The notes: a model not told the origin generated them from the letters alone. DNA of 56,123 nucleotides from Azonexaceae bacterium (GCA_013335535.1 JAAXVL010000017.1:1-56123), one strand, 5' to 3'. Shown: positions 34,543-43,805, counted from the first letter of the stretch. Numbers and translations: made by a program.

Positions 34543-36648
34543 TTAAACCCGCTCCCAGACGGTGACTTCCGACAGCGTGTGCTGGAACTTGCGTTTCGTT
34601 TCGCGAATGACAAAAGGCACTGATTCGGGCCCGCGTACCAGGCGGAAATGTGGGCCCAGCATCGCTTTCAGGCCGTCGAAGGTAGTAAAGTTCTCACCGT
34701 CCTTCTTGAAACCGCCGATCCATTCCTCGCGCTTGGTGTGTTCCGGCAGCCAGGTGTAGGGCGAGGTCAGCATCAGCAAACCGCCCGGGTTCAGGCGTTC
34801 ATGGATGGTTTTGAGGAAAAGCGCCGGGCTGTACAGGCGGTCGATCAGGTTGGCAGCCAGAATCAGGTCGTAGCCCGAAAAAACTGGTTTCAGATTGCAG
34901 GCGTCGCCCTGGAAGAACTCGACCTTGGTCGCGACCTCGCTGAGGCCCAGCGCGGCCAGCGAGCATTCCTTGTAGCTGACCAGTTCGCCTTCATCGGTCA
35001 GCGTGTAGCGTAGCCGGCCCTGTTCGGCCAGTTGCGTGCCGACGCCGATGAAGCGGGCCGAGAAATCGAGGCCGGTGACCTGATCGAAATGGCGAGCCAG
35101 CTCGAAAGTCGCCCGGCCGGTAGCGCAGCCGAGGTCGAGCGCCTTGCCAGCCGGCTTGTCACCCATCGTCTCGATGGCCAGTTGGGCCAGGGTTTTCGGG
35201 AAATTGGCCACGCCAAAATACGTGTCGCCGTAATGGAATTCGATGTATTCCGAAATCAGCCGGTCGGTTTCGTAATGCGAAGCCGGCTGGGTCGCCTGCG
35301 CATCGGCCACGACATAGCGGAAACCGGCGTGCTGGAAGAAATGGCGGCGGAAGGCGTAGCGCGAAATCGGCGTCGCCTCGTTGCCGCAGGAAATCCACGA
35401 GCCGCCCTTGAACAGGTTGTGGCGCTCGTCGAAAGTCGGCGTTGTGAAATCGTCGTAGATCGGATGGACTTCGAATCCGGCAAACGGATAAATCGGTGTT
35501 TCCAGCCATTGCCAGACATTACCGATGACATCGAACAGCGGACCATGGGCAAAGCGATTGACCGGGCAGCTTGATGCCCCCTGGCTCAAGCCGATATTCG
35601 CCGGCACCTCGCCAGGCAGGTCGGCTATTCCGGCGAACTGGCGCAAGGCCTGCCATTCGTCCTCGCTTGGCAGGCGCACGCTCTGGCCGCTCTCACGCGC
35701 CTTCCAGTTACAGAAAGCCTTGGCTTCGTGGTAATTGGTTTCGACCGGCCAGTCCCACGGCATCGGCACTTCTTCCAGCATCAGGCGCAGGCGCCATTGG
35801 GCAACATCCTTGATCCAGAACGTCGGATGCTCGGCACCGGCGAATTTCTTCCAGGCGGCGCCTTCCTCCTGCCACAGCGAGTCGTCGGCATAGCCACCCG
35901 CTTCGACGAAGGCGAGATACTCCCGGTTCGATACGAGATGGCGGCTGGCCTTAAATGCCGCGGTCGACGCCTCGTGGCAGCCGAATTCGTTATCCCAGCC
36001 GTAGATTTTCGGGTCGCTGCGCTCGCGTCCAAGGCGCGGTTCGGCGGCCGGAATGTCCGCCAGCGTGTTCTCCGGTGCCTGTCCGCTATCGCGACAGGGT
36101 TCCCAGGCCGGATGTTTTTGCACGTATTTGAGCTGATGCTGGCGGATCAGCACCGACGAGGTTTCGAGGTGGATACGTTCATGCTCGATGCCCATGATGA
36201 CGATCCAGAACGGGTCTTCCCAGCCGATCGGCAGGCTCAGCGGCAAGGTCTCGATCAACTCGCTCACCGCTGCCCGCACTGCCCGGCGATAGGCCCGCAC
36301 CTCATCCACGCGCGGCCAATCGTAGCGCTGGTCGCTCAGGTCGTCCCAGCTCATTTCATCGACGCCGATGGCAAACATCGATTCGAAGCCGGGGTTGATG
36401 CGCTGCGCAAGCAGTCCGGCCAGCACCAGCTTGTTGATGAAAAAAGTGGCCGTGTGGCCGAAATAGAAAATGAGCGGATGGCGCAGCGCGATCGGCTTGA
36501 CGTAATACGCCTCATCGCAGGTCAACACGTCGAACAAGCGCTCGTAGCGGTCGAAGGTAGCGTGAAAGTAATCGAGTATCTGCCGGCGCTTCTGTTCGGC
36601 ATCGGCGCCCGTCAACAAGGGGGTGGCGGGGAAATTGTCTTGCTTCAT
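34543..36648 (-). CDS. ovoA: 5-histidylcysteine sulfoxide synthase with fused methyltransferase (ovothiol synthesis)
   Basis: 701 residues in three parts. N-terminal DinB-like bundle with iron-ligand region YFGHTATFFINKL...GIEHERIHLETSSVLIRQ; middle FGE-sulfatase domain (NREYLAFVEAGGY...RLPSEDEWQAL...LFDVIGNVWQWLETPIYPFAGFEVHPIYDDFTTPTFDERHNLFKGGSW); C-terminal SAM methyltransferase (KALDLGCATGRATFELARHFDQVTGLDFSARFI). The fusion is diagnostic of OvoA, which joins cysteine to histidine oxidatively and methylates the imidazole. Start ATG at 36648 (MKQDNFPAT). Convergent with the sigma gene. The lyase OvoB is not in the window. Confidence 0.92.
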   Translation of the reverse strand: MKQDNFPATPLLTGADAEQKRRQILDYFHATFDRYERLFDVLTCDEAYYVKPIALRHPLIFYFGHTATFFINKLVLAGLLAQRINPGFESMFAIGVDEMSWDDLSDQRYDWPRVDEVRAYRRAVRAAVSELIETLPLSLPIGWEDPFWIVIMGIEHERIHLETSSVLIRQHQLKYVQKHPAWEPCRDSGQAPENTLADIPAAEPRLGRERSDPKIYGWDNEFGCHEASTAAFKASRHLVSNREYLAFVEAGGYADDSLWQEEGAAWKKFAGAEHPTFWIKDVAQWRLRLMLEEVPMPWDWPVETNYHEAKAFCNWKARESGQSVRLPSEDEWQALRQFAGIADLPGEVPANIGLSQGASSCPVNRFAHGPLFDVIGNVWQWLETPIYPFAGFEVHPIYDDFTTPTFDERHNLFKGGSWISCGNEATPISRYAFRRHFFQHAGFRYVVADAQATQPASHYETDRLISEYIEFHYGDTYFGVANFPKTLAQLAIETMGDKPAGKALDLGCATGRATFELARHFDQVTGLDFSARFIGVGTQLAEQGRLRYTLTDEGELVSYKECSLAALGLSEVATKVEFFQGDACNLKPVFSGYDLILAANLIDRLYSPALFLKTIHERLNPGGLLMLTSPYTWLPEHTKREEWIGGFKKDGENFTTFDGLKAMLGPHFRLVRGPESVPFVIRETKRKFQHTLSEVTVWERV

Positions 36649-36793
36649 TCGGTCACCGGTCAAGGATGTGTTTACAGGTCGGGAATGTGACTGTGTTGCA
36701 TTACGGCCCGAAGGCGAGTTGGACATTATCCGACTTCCGACGGGCAATGGTGGCTATAGAAGCCATTGGCCTGCCGTGGATTGTAGCGAAGGC

Positions 36794-36822
36794 AAAAAAA
36801 ACCCCGCCACGAGGGCGGGGTA
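36794..36822 (-). terminator. Terminator of the small coupled operon
   Basis: CCCCGCC / GGCGGGG stem (36802-36820) with A-run at 36794-36801, which is a T-run on the minus strand. Confidence 0.9.
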
Positions 36823-36832
36823 ACAGGGAGTT

Positions 36833-36856
36833 TCTCGAATCGGGGGAAATTCGAGA
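36833..36856. repeat. Stem-loop TCTCGAAT / ATTCGAGA
   Basis: Perfect 8-bp arms, 8-nt loop, between the 59-residue gene and the terminator at 36794. Probably a 3'-end hairpin stabilising the transcript. Confidence 0.45.
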
Positions 36857-36871
36857 GGAGGGTAAAACGGT

Positions 36872-37051
36872 TCAGCGTTTGCGGTGCTTGTTCAGCCAGT
36901 GGCGGGCAATGGCGATCAATGCGCCTGCTGCTACCGCGGTAACGGCGGCCTTGAGCGGTTCTGCCTGACCTTCCGACAGCCAGTCGAATCCGGTGATGCC
37001 AACGAAGACACCGATGGATTCGCTGATTGGCAGGTTGTCGGCAAAGGCCAT
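36872..37051 (-). CDS. Small membrane-associated protein, 59 residues
   Basis: Reads MAFADNLPISESIGVFVG, ITGFDWLSEGQAEPLKAA, VTAVAAGALIAIARHWL and ends NKHRKR. One hydrophobic helix (about 35-52) followed by a basic tail, as in small inner-membrane proteins with the tail inside. Its ATG overlaps the stop of the 35-residue gene (TAATG), so it is translated by coupling. I do not recognise the family. Ends shortly before a strong terminator, which supports a real transcript. Confidence 0.65.
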   Translation of the reverse strand: MAFADNLPISESIGVFVGITGFDWLSEGQAEPLKAAVTAVAAGALIAIARHWLNKHRKR

Positions 37052-37158
37052 TAGCGGTCTGCGCGGACGGGAATGGTGGCCAGGGCCGGCTGGGCCTGGG
37101 CGATGGCCAGTTCGAACAGATACTGGCGAGTAGCTTCGATAAATTGCTTGATGTTCAT
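37051..37158 (-). CDS. Small peptide, 35 residues, coupled upstream of the 59-residue gene
   Basis: MNIKQFIEATRQYLFELA then IAQAQPALATIPVRADR. An AGGAA ribosome site stands about ten bases before the ATG. Amphipathic N-terminal helix; no known family. A TAGAAT -10 box lies about 56 bp upstream and a tandem GCGTCACA repeat further up. The stop-start overlap with the next gene argues that both are translated. Confidence 0.55.
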   Translation of the reverse strand: MNIKQFIEATRQYLFELAIAQAQPALATIPVRADR

Positions 37159-37213
37159 TTTGATCATTTCCTTGTTGTCCTCTTGATGGGATTGGTTTGC
37201 TTCCATGCCTCGC

Positions 37214-37219
37214 ATTCTA
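37214..37219 (-). promoter_or_regulatory. Probable -10 box of the small operon
   Basis: Minus-strand TAGAAT, 56 bp upstream of the 35-residue ORF start; no clear -35, as expected for an activated promoter. Confidence 0.4.
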
Positions 37220-37282
37220 GGGACGCGCCGCTCCCGCGTCTGTGGCGCAAGCGTGGCTCAGCGGTAACAGGTTTTGATCTTG

Positions 37283-37300
37283 TGTGACGCTTTGTGACGC
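37283..37300 (-). promoter_or_regulatory. Tandem GCGTCACA direct repeat, likely OmpR-class regulator site
   Basis: Two copies of TGTGACGC on the plus strand with 10-bp periodicity (37283-37290 and 37293-37300), just past the end of the sensor kinase gene and upstream of the small operon. One-turn direct repeats are the usual binding site of OmpR/RstA-type regulators such as the one at 38736. Confidence 0.5.
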
Positions 37301-37312
37301 TGGCGAAATCGC

Positions 37313-38749
37313 CTATTGGCGCGCTTTCCAGGTCAGCGTGAAGCGGGCGCCACCGAGGGGCGAGGCGTCGGCCGCTGCGGTGCCGCCATGTAGTTCAAGC
37401 ACGCGACGGGCGATGGCCAGGCCGAGGCCGTAGCCACCGGTAGACCGGTCGCGCGAACGGTCGAGGCGGGTGAAGGCCGAGAAAATGTGCTCGCGTTCTT
37501 CCGGCGGGATGCCAATGCCATCGTCGTCGACATGAATCCGGATGGTTTCGCCGACCAGTTCGGCATCGATCGAAATTCGCTTGGCGGCGTACTTGAAGGC
37601 ATTGCGCAGCAGGTTGCGCAGGGCGTAGGGCATGGCCTTGCGGTCGAGGTCGACAAACAGGTTTTCCGGCAGGTTTTGCGTGTTGACCGTGACTTCGAGC
37701 TGGCGGCCGAGCAGGCGGACCGAATCGACCTCGTCGGTCAGCCATTCGGCCAACTTGACGCTGGAAAAATGCGCTTCCGGTGCTTCGCGCTCGAAGCGGG
37801 CGTAGGTCAGGCTGGTGTCGATGAGCTGGTCGAGTTCGTCGAGATCGGCTTCCATCATCGCCCACAGGCGTTCGCGTTCGTCCCGCTCCTCGGTCTCGGA
37901 AAGCATTTCGAGCGCGAAACGCATGCGGGCGATCGGTGTGCGCAGTTCATGCGAAATGCCGCAGGACAGCTCGCGGTGAGTGGCGAGCAGTTGCCGGATA
38001 CGTTCCGCCATGCTGTTCATCGTGTCGGAGAGCGGCGCGAAAAGCTGGGTGCGGACGGGGGGCGAGATAGCATCAAAATGGCCATCGCCGAGATCGAGCG
38101 CGGTCTGGCGCAGGCCTTCTAGATCGCGCCAGACCGGGCGAATCCAGAACCACAGCGCAATGGCGAATATGACGCCGATCAGGCTCCAGGTCAGCAGGCG
38201 CAGACGCAGCTCGAGCGGCAGGCGGTCTGTCAGTTCCGGGTTGCGGTTGGCGGCGAGTGGGCCGACCACCAGTACCTGGCTGGAGGTGCCCAGGCGGTGA
38301 TACATGATGTCGCCGTCGTGGTCGATGGCGATGTCGCCGGCGTCGAGTTTGATGACCTGGCTGGGGGTCAGCATGCGGTCGAGGCTCATACGTTCGACGA
38401 TGCCCAGTTTGTAGGAAAACTTGTCGTCGATTTCCTTCAAGTGCTTTTGCCATTCGCGGCGCGGCTGACGGAAGAGTTCATCCTCGATCATGGTGATCGT
38501 GCCGCGCATGAAACGGCGCGCGTAGTCATCCGTAATGCCGCGCTGGGCTGTAGATATGACGAAATCGGCGGTGAAGGCGATGGCGACGAAGGAACCCATC
38601 GCCAGCAGGTAGAAATTGAAGAAGAGCTTGGACAGGCTGTAGCGTTTGCCGCGCCAGCGCGGCAAGGCAACCCGGATCAGCGAACGGGCCAGACCTTCGT
38701 TCTTTTCCTTCGGTCTCGCCGCCCCTGCTTCGGTTTCAGTTCCAGTCAT
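37313..38749 (-). CDS. Sensor histidine kinase (RstB-like)
   Basis: 478 residues from ATG 38749. TM1 about residues 40-62 (FFNFYLLAMGSFVAIAFTADFVI), periplasmic domain about 63-180, TM2 about 185-207, HAMP, HisKA with LSCGISHELRTPIARMRF, HATPase with N-box LRNLLRNAFKYA, DDDGIGIPPEE and GYGLGLAIARRV. Architecture and sequence are RstB/PhoQ-like. It overlaps the regulator gene by 14 bp, so they are coupled. The input signal is unknown. Confidence 0.93.
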   Translation of the reverse strand: MTGTETEAGAARPKEKNEGLARSLIRVALPRWRGKRYSLSKLFFNFYLLAMGSFVAIAFTADFVISTAQRGITDDYARRFMRGTITMIEDELFRQPRREWQKHLKEIDDKFSYKLGIVERMSLDRMLTPSQVIKLDAGDIAIDHDGDIMYHRLGTSSQVLVVGPLAANRNPELTDRLPLELRLRLLTWSLIGVIFAIALWFWIRPVWRDLEGLRQTALDLGDGHFDAISPPVRTQLFAPLSDTMNSMAERIRQLLATHRELSCGISHELRTPIARMRFALEMLSETEERDERERLWAMMEADLDELDQLIDTSLTYARFEREAPEAHFSSVKLAEWLTDEVDSVRLLGRQLEVTVNTQNLPENLFVDLDRKAMPYALRNLLRNAFKYAAKRISIDAELVGETIRIHVDDDGIGIPPEEREHIFSAFTRLDRSRDRSTGGYGLGLAIARRVLELHGGTAAADASPLGGARFTLTWKARQ

Positions 38750-39443
38750 GCTTGCTGAAAAGGTAACCCTTGCCGCGCACGGTCTTGATGCGCGTCGGGT
38801 TCTCCGGGTCATCGTTCAGCTTCTTGCGCAGGCGGGATATGCGAGCGTCGATGGAGCGGTCCAGCCCGTCGAAGCCGATGCCGCGCAGTTCCTGCAAAAG
38901 GTCGTCGCGTGACAGCACATTGCCGGCATGCGTGGCGAGCAGCCAGAGCAGGTCAAACTCGGCGGTGGTCAGATCGATGGTCTGCCCGGAGAGCGACGCG
39001 GTGCGCGTCGCTTGGCTGATCTTGAACTGGCCGAAGACCATGCTCTCCGATTCGCTGTTGCCGCCGGCTTCACCCGCCGTCGGCAGGCGCCGCAACAGGG
39101 CCTTGATGCGGGCGAGCAGGACGCGCGGCTGGACGGGTTTGGCGATGTAATCGTCGGCACCCATTTCGAGGCCGAGAATCTGGTCGAAATCCTCGTCGCG
39201 TGCCGTCAGCATGAGGATCACACCGCGATACTGCGGCCGGACGGCGCGGCAGACTTCGAAGCCGTCCTTGCCAGGCAGCATCACGTCAAGAATGACCAGG
39301 TCGGGCTGCTCGGCCAGGATGCGCGCCTCGGCGGTGTCGCCGCGGGGCTCGATGCTGACTTGCATGTCGTTCTTGGTCAGGTATTCGGCCGTCAGTTCGG
39401 CCAGGCGTTCGTCGTCTTCGACTAGCAGGATGCGTGTATTCAT
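38736..39443 (-). CDS. OmpR-family response regulator (RstA-like)
   Basis: 235 residues. Receiver with DDE (10-12 region EDDERLAEL), phosphoacceptor in LVILDVMLPGKDG, and K in DYIAKPVQPR; winged-helix DNA-binding domain with LTTAEFDLLWLLATHAGNVLSRDDLLQELRGIGFDGLDRSIDARISRLRKKLND. Pairs with the kinase gene that overlaps it. A likely target is the tandem repeat upstream of the small operon at 37283. Confidence 0.95.
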   Translation of the reverse strand: MNTRILLVEDDERLAELTAEYLTKNDMQVSIEPRGDTAEARILAEQPDLVILDVMLPGKDGFEVCRAVRPQYRGVILMLTARDEDFDQILGLEMGADDYIAKPVQPRVLLARIKALLRRLPTAGEAGGNSESESMVFGQFKISQATRTASLSGQTIDLTTAEFDLLWLLATHAGNVLSRDDLLQELRGIGFDGLDRSIDARISRLRKKLNDDPENPTRIKTVRGKGYLFSKHDWN

Positions 39444-39498
39444 CCAGCAATCTTAACCACCTGCCGCGTAGCGGTCCACTTTCCCGTGCCTGAAGGGG

Positions 39499-39537
39499 CT
39501 TCCACGGTCAACCGGAAAAACGGCCAGAATTTCAAGT
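39499..39537 (-). repeat. Dispersed USS-like repeat, copy 12
   Basis: CTTCCACGGTCAACCGG, AAAAACGGCCAG, AATTTCAAG. Between the divergent regulator and dsbB genes. Confidence 0.92.
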
Positions 39538-39591
39538 CTCGCCAGCGATGGCATAGAATCCAGGCTCATCGTCACCTGAGGAATTGTCTTG

Positions 39592-40089
39592 ATGAATTGG
39601 TCAAAAGTGCCCATGAGCGCCTGGTTTGCAACATTGGGGCTAGGTTGCCTGGGACTCGTTGCGGTGGGCATGGAGTTGCAGATGCTGCTGCGTCTGGCGC
39701 CCTGTCCGCTCTGTATCTTCCAGCGGCTGCTGTATATCGTGATCGGCATCATCGGCCTGCTTGGCTTTGTCTGGCCGGCTGGACGAATGCTGTGGGCCGC
39801 GCTGATCGGCGGACTGGGCATATTTGGTTTTGGCGTCGCCAGCTATCAGACCTGGATGCAGGCTTTTCCGCATCTGGCACCGGAATGCAGCTTCACCGAC
39901 CCCAACGCCATCGAGCGTCTGGTCGACTGGCTGGGCATGGAATGGCCGTCGATGTTCCTCGCCACCGGCTTCTGCACCAGCCGAGACTGGGAATTTCTTG
40001 GCCTGTCGATGGCTAACTGGTCCGTGCTTATGTTTGCCGGCATCGTGATCTATGCCGCATTGCTTTTCAGGTACAAACAGCGGGCCTGA
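39592..40089 (+). CDS. dsbB: Disulfide bond formation protein B
   Basis: 165 residues, four membrane helices. Re-oxidises DsbA and passes electrons to quinone. First periplasmic loop has the CPLC pair (RLAPCPLCIFQRLLY), second loop the Cys pair in PECSF and GFCTSR. The ATG at 39592 is preceded immediately by a TTG; AGGA lies 9 bases upstream of the ATG. Ends at a bidirectional terminator shared with rpmG. Confidence 0.93.
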   Translation: MNWSKVPMSAWFATLGLGCLGLVAVGMELQMLLRLAPCPLCIFQRLLYIVIGIIGLLGFVWPAGRMLWAALIGGLGIFGFGVASYQTWMQAFPHLAPECSFTDPNAIERLVDWLGMEWPSMFLATGFCTSRDWEFLGLSMANWSVLMFAGIVIYAALLFRYKQRA

Positions 40090-40096
40090 AAAAACA

Positions 40097-40118
40097 AAAC
40101 CCGCCGAAAGGCGGGTTT
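40097..40118. terminator. Bidirectional terminator dsbB/rpmG
   Basis: AAACCCGCC / GGCGGGTTT with GAAA tetraloop between convergent genes. Confidence 0.9.
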
Positions 40119-40142
40119 ATCGAATGCTCGGGAGAAGCTGAA

Positions 40143-40310
40143 TTACTTCAACTTGACTTCCTTGTAAGCGACGTGCTTACGAGCTTTCGGGTCGTACTTC
40201 ATGAACTCCAGTTTTTCAGGCGTCGTGCGCTTGTTCTTGGAGGTGGTATAGAAGTGACCGGTGCCAGCTGTGGATTCCAGCTTGATTTTTTCGCGACCGC
40301 CTTTAGCCAT
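40143..40310 (-). CDS. rpmG: 50S ribosomal protein L33
   Basis: 55 residues: [20 protein letters not shown] then [20 protein letters not shown] and [15 protein letters not shown]. Typical L33 without the Cys zinc-binding pairs (C-minus form). Forms the usual rpmB-rpmG pair, 18 bp after rpmB. Confidence 0.97.
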   Translation of the reverse strand: MAKGGREKIKLESTAGTGHFYTTSKNKRTTPEKLEFMKYDPKARKHVAYKEVKLK

Positions 40311-40328
40311 TTTATATTTCCTTCTTTA

Positions 40329-40562
40329 TCAGACTTCGCCGCGAGCACGCAGGTCGGCGAGGACGGCATCGATGCCGTTCTTGTCGATCAGGCGCAGACC
40401 GGCGTTGGAAACGCGCAGGCGCAGGAAGCGGTTTTCAGATTCGACCCAAAAACGACGGTACTGCAAGTTCGGCAGGAAACGGCGTTTGGTTCTATTGTTG
40501 GCATGGGAAACCTTGTTCCCAACCATCGGGCCTTTACCCGTTACTTGGCAGACACGCGCCAT
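40329..40562 (-). CDS. rpmB: 50S ribosomal protein L28
   Basis: 77 residues beginning [22 protein letters not shown], the family start, with GGAG eight bases upstream of the ATG at 40562. C-minus form lacking zinc cysteines apart from Cys5. Upstream in-frame codons to 40628 are not family sequence. Confidence 0.97.
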   Translation of the reverse strand: MARVCQVTGKGPMVGNKVSHANNRTKRRFLPNLQYRRFWVESENRFLRLRVSNAGLRLIDKNGIDAVLADLRARGEV

Positions 40563-40643
40563 GATGGTGCTCCAGAATTCGCTAGAAGAGAGCCCACAAG
40601 TATAACCAAAAGTACTTAATCGTTTCAAGGGGTTTATTGAATT

Positions 40644-41324
40644 TTATAGCAAGCCCCGTTCGGCAAAGGAGAGTGGCGGGGTGTTGCCGGCGACGATGAA
40701 GTGGTCGAGAACCTTGACGTCAACGAGGGCCAAAGCTTCTTTTAGTGATCGCGTCAGCATCTCGTCGGCCCGCGATGGCTCGGCAATGCCGGACGGATGG
40801 TTGTGCGCCAGAATTACTGCGGCGGCATTGTTGGCCAGCGCCGCCTTGACGACTTCGCGCGGGTAGACCGAGGTCTGGGTCAGCGTGCCGCTGAACAATT
40901 CGTCGGCTTTGAGTAGGCGGTTCTGGGCGTCGAGCCACAGCGCCATGAAGACTTCGTTGCCGCGGCTGGCCAGTTTGAGGCGCAACCAGTCGCGCACTTT
41001 GCCCGGTGAGGTGAAACTGTTGCGGGTGGCCATTTCCTGGGTGAGGGCCCGCCTGGCCAGTTCGAAACTGGCTTTCAACTGGGCGGCCTTGGCCATGCCG
41101 ATGCCGGAAACGCTGGCCAGTTCCTCAAGCGAGGCTTCGGCCAATGTGCCGAGCTGGCCGTCGAAGCGCTGCAGCAGCTCACGCGCCAGATCGACGGCGC
41201 TTTTGCCGCGCACGCCGACGCGCAAATAGATGGCCAGCAGTTCGGCATCGGAAAGGGCTTCCGGGCCATGCGCCAGCAGTCGTTCGCGTGGCCGCTCGCC
41301 TTCGGGCCAGTCGGTAATCGCCAT
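40644..41324 (-). CDS. radC: RadC/JAB-domain protein
   Basis: 226 residues. N-terminal helix-hairpin-helix-like region ([29 protein letters not shown]) and C-terminal JAB/MPN metallo-domain with [14 protein letters not shown] (H-x-H...S...D zinc motif). The name is historic: the role in repair is doubtful, and a metal-dependent hydrolase or recombination function is debated. Divergent from coaBC. Confidence 0.95.
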   Translation of the reverse strand: MAITDWPEGERPRERLLAHGPEALSDAELLAIYLRVGVRGKSAVDLARELLQRFDGQLGTLAEASLEELASVSGIGMAKAAQLKASFELARRALTQEMATRNSFTSPGKVRDWLRLKLASRGNEVFMALWLDAQNRLLKADELFSGTLTQTSVYPREVVKAALANNAAAVILAHNHPSGIAEPSRADEMLTRSLKEALALVDVKVLDHFIVAGNTPPLSFAERGLL

Positions 41325-41371
41325 ATTCTTTTCCGTTAGAATGTGCGGAGTCCAATTCTAATGGCAAGACA

Positions 41372-42562
41372 ATGGAATTACAGGGAAAACGCATCGTTCT
41401 TGGCGTCACCGGTGGCATCGCCGCCTACAAGGCGGCCGAGCTGGTTCGCCTGCTCGGCAAGCAGGGGGCCGAGGTGCAGGTGGCGATGACTGAGGGGGCG
41501 ACGCACTTCGTCACGGCGACGACCTTCCAGGCGCTATCGGGCAAGCCGGTCTATCTTGACCAGTGGGATGCGCGGATGCCCAACGCCATGGCACATATCG
41601 ACCTGTCGCGTCAGGCCGACCTTATTCTCGTGGCGCCGGCTTCGGCTGATTTCCTGGCGCGCATCGCCCACGGCATGGCTGATGACCTGCTGGCGACGAT
41701 GGTTCTGGCGCGCGATTGTCCGCTGCTTGTCGCGCCGGCGATGAATCGCCAGATGTGGGAAAACCCGGCGACGCAACGCAATACAGGCCAATTGCAGGCC
41801 GACGGCGTTCAGATTCTTGGCCCGGCCTGCGGTGAGCAGGCTTGCGGCGAAGTCGGCGCCGGCCGCATGCTCGAACCCGAGGAAATTCTCGAGGAAGTCA
41901 TCGCCTTCTTTACGCCCAAATTGCTGGCCGGCCGAAAAGTTCTGATTACTGCGGGGCCGACTTTTGAGGCCATTGACCCGGTGCGCGGCATCACGAATCT
42001 GTCGTCCGGCCGCATGGGCTATGCCGTCGCCCGCGCGGCGCGGCAGGCCGGGGCAGACGTGACGCTGGTATCCGGCCCGGTTGGCTTTTCGGCGCCGCAG
42101 GGCGTCGACCGCGTCAGCGTGCAGAGCGCGCTTGACATGCACGCGGCCGTGATGGCGCGGGCGGTGTCGTCGGATGTGTTCATCGGCGTGGCGGCGGTGG
42201 CTGATTACCGCGTGGCCAATGCGGCCGAACACAAGCTCAAGAAGGATACGGGTGGCATTCCGCCGATCGAACTGGTGGAGAATCCGGACATCCTGGCCGA
42301 AGTGGCGGCGCTTTCGGGCGGCCCGTTCTGCGTCGGCTTCGCGGCCGAGAGCCGCAATCTGGAAGAGTACGCGCAGAGCAAGCGGCGCAAGAAGAATATA
42401 CCGTTGATCGCCGGCAACCTGATTCAGGATGGTTTCGGTGGCGACGACAACCGGCTGGTGTTGTTTGACGACGCCGGCGTTCATCCGCTGACCCCGGCGC
42501 CGAAATCGGTGCTGGCTCGCCAGTTGGTGGAGCACATTGCGAACATGATTGGGAGAGCCTGA
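41372..42562 (+). CDS. coaBC: Phosphopantothenoylcysteine decarboxylase/synthetase
   Basis: 396 residues, bifunctional coenzyme A synthesis enzyme. N-terminal FMN decarboxylase half: [19 protein letters not shown], active-site His in [27 protein letters not shown], and Cys loop [16 protein letters not shown]-terminal CTP-dependent synthetase half: [29 protein letters not shown] and the KLKK segment. Stop overlaps the dut ATG. Confidence 0.97.
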   Translation: MELQGKRIVLGVTGGIAAYKAAELVRLLGKQGAEVQVAMTEGATHFVTATTFQALSGKPVYLDQWDARMPNAMAHIDLSRQADLILVAPASADFLARIAHGMADDLLATMVLARDCPLLVAPAMNRQMWENPATQRNTGQLQADGVQILGPACGEQACGEVGAGRMLEPEEILEEVIAFFTPKLLAGRKVLITAGPTFEAIDPVRGITNLSSGRMGYAVARAARQAGADVTLVSGPVGFSAPQGVDRVSVQSALDMHAAVMARAVSSDVFIGVAAVADYRVANAAEHKLKKDTGGIPPIELVENPDILAEVAALSGGPFCVGFAAESRNLEEYAQSKRRKKNIPLIAGNLIQDGFGGDDNRLVLFDDAGVHPLTPAPKSVLARQLVEHIANMIGRA

Positions 42563-43011
42563 TGCATCAAATTGACGTGAAAATTCTCGACAACCGCCTG
42601 CGTGATACGCCGCCGCATTACGCCACGCCCGGTTCGGCCGGACTGGACCTGCGTGCCTGCATCGAAGCCCCCGTTCATGTGATGCCGGGGCAGACCACGC
42701 TGGTGCCGACCGGTATGGCGATCCATCTCGCCGACCCCGGGCTGGCAGCCATGATCCTGCCGCGTTCCGGTCTGGGCCACAAACACGGCATCGTGCTCGG
42801 CAATTTGGTCGGGCTGATCGACAGCGATTATCAGGGCGAATTGATGGTCTCGGTCTGGAACCGCAGCAGCGTGGCCTTTACGCTGAATCCGCTGGATCGC
42901 ATCGCGCAGCTGATCATTGTTCCGGTCCTGCAGGTTGGCTTCAATGTCGTTGACGACTTCGATGCGAGCCATCGCGGTGAGGGCGGCTTCGGCAGCACCG
43001 GCCACGCATGA
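42562..43011 (+). CDS. dut: Deoxyuridine 5'-triphosphate nucleotidohydrolase
   Basis: 149 residues. All five dUTPase motifs are present: [30 protein letters not shown] (catalytic Asp), [10 protein letters not shown], and the C-terminal GEGGFGSTG flap. Hydrolyses dUTP to dUMP. Coupled to coaBC as in many proteobacteria. Confidence 0.98.
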   Translation: MHQIDVKILDNRLRDTPPHYATPGSAGLDLRACIEAPVHVMPGQTTLVPTGMAIHLADPGLAAMILPRSGLGHKHGIVLGNLVGLIDSDYQGELMVSVWNRSSVAFTLNPLDRIAQLIIVPVLQVGFNVVDDFDASHRGEGGFGSTGHA

Positions 43012-43077
43012 GACTTGAAAGCGCCGCGTAAGAAAATTACGATTTAATTATTTACTTTTGGTCGCGGGGTGAGGGAA

Positions 43078-43692
43078 ATGAAAAAAATCGGATTTCGACT
43101 GCTCGGTGCCATGCTGGCAACGGCTTTTTCCCTGGCTGCCAGTGCGGCTGACGGCGTCAATCTGGCTCGCGCTGAAGAAATCGTTTCCGGACGATGCTTT
43201 CTTTGCCACGGACTGGAAGGCGAATCGGCCAGCCCGGTCTTCCCCCGTCTGGCCGGCCAGCATGGCGATTACATCGCCAAACAGCTGGCTGATTTCAAGT
43301 CCGGCAAGCGCAACAGCGACACCATGAAGCCGCAGGCCGAGGAGTTGACGCCAGCCGAAATGAAGGCGCTTGGTGCCTTCTTCCAGGCCAAGGTGGTCGG
43401 GCCTCGCGTTGGCCGGGATCAGGAATTGCTGGCCGTTGGCAAATACGTCTTCAATCGCGGCAACCAGTTCTCCGGCCTGCCCGCCTGTTCGACCTGCCAC
43501 GGCGCCAAGGGGCTTGGAACGCCGCAATTGCCGCGTCTGGCCGGGCAGCATCCGCGTTACATCGAGGATCAGTTGAAGCAGTTCAACAAGCGTGAACGGA
43601 CCAACGACAATGCGGTCATGCACACCATCGCTTCCAAGCTGTCCGAGCTTGAGACTCATGCGGTTGCCGAATACATAGCGACGCTGGATTGA
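43078..43692 (+). CDS. Diheme cytochrome c4-type protein
   Basis: 204 residues with signal peptide ending AASA and two CxxCH heme sites, CFLCH (about residue 40) and CSTCH (about 140), each with the PRLAGQH/Y...QL motif that supplies the cytochrome c4 fold. Periplasmic electron carrier, usually to terminal oxidases. ATG at 43078 with AGGGA upstream; a GTG nine bases earlier is less likely. Monocistronic with its own terminator. Confidence 0.92.
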   Translation: MKKIGFRLLGAMLATAFSLAASAADGVNLARAEEIVSGRCFLCHGLEGESASPVFPRLAGQHGDYIAKQLADFKSGKRNSDTMKPQAEELTPAEMKALGAFFQAKVVGPRVGRDQELLAVGKYVFNRGNQFSGLPACSTCHGAKGLGTPQLPRLAGQHPRYIEDQLKQFNKRERTNDNAVMHTIASKLSELETHAVAEYIATLD

Positions 43693-43707
43693 TCTGACGT
43701 CTTCCAC

Positions 43708-43733
43708 AAAAGGCCGCCTGCGGGCGGCCTTTT
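43708..43733 (+). terminator. Terminator of the cytochrome c4 gene
   Basis: AAAAGGCCGCC / GGCGGCCTTTT stem with a short loop. Confidence 0.9.
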
Positions 43734-43767
43734 GCGTTTACGCGGTCAATCGCGTCGTTTTCCGGCT

Positions 43768-43805
43768 TTCAATTTTGGCCCAAATTTCCGGTTGACCGTG
43801 GGAAG
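43768..43805 (+). repeat. Dispersed USS-like repeat, copy 13
   Basis: TTCAATTTTGG, CCCAAATTT, CCGGTTGACCGTGGGAAG. Sits between two terminators of convergent genes. Confidence 0.93.

Noticed and set aside
37681..37705. GTTGACCGTGA in the kinase gene as a repeat copy
   Set aside because: Lacks CCGG and the terminal GG and sits without the two A/T tracts.
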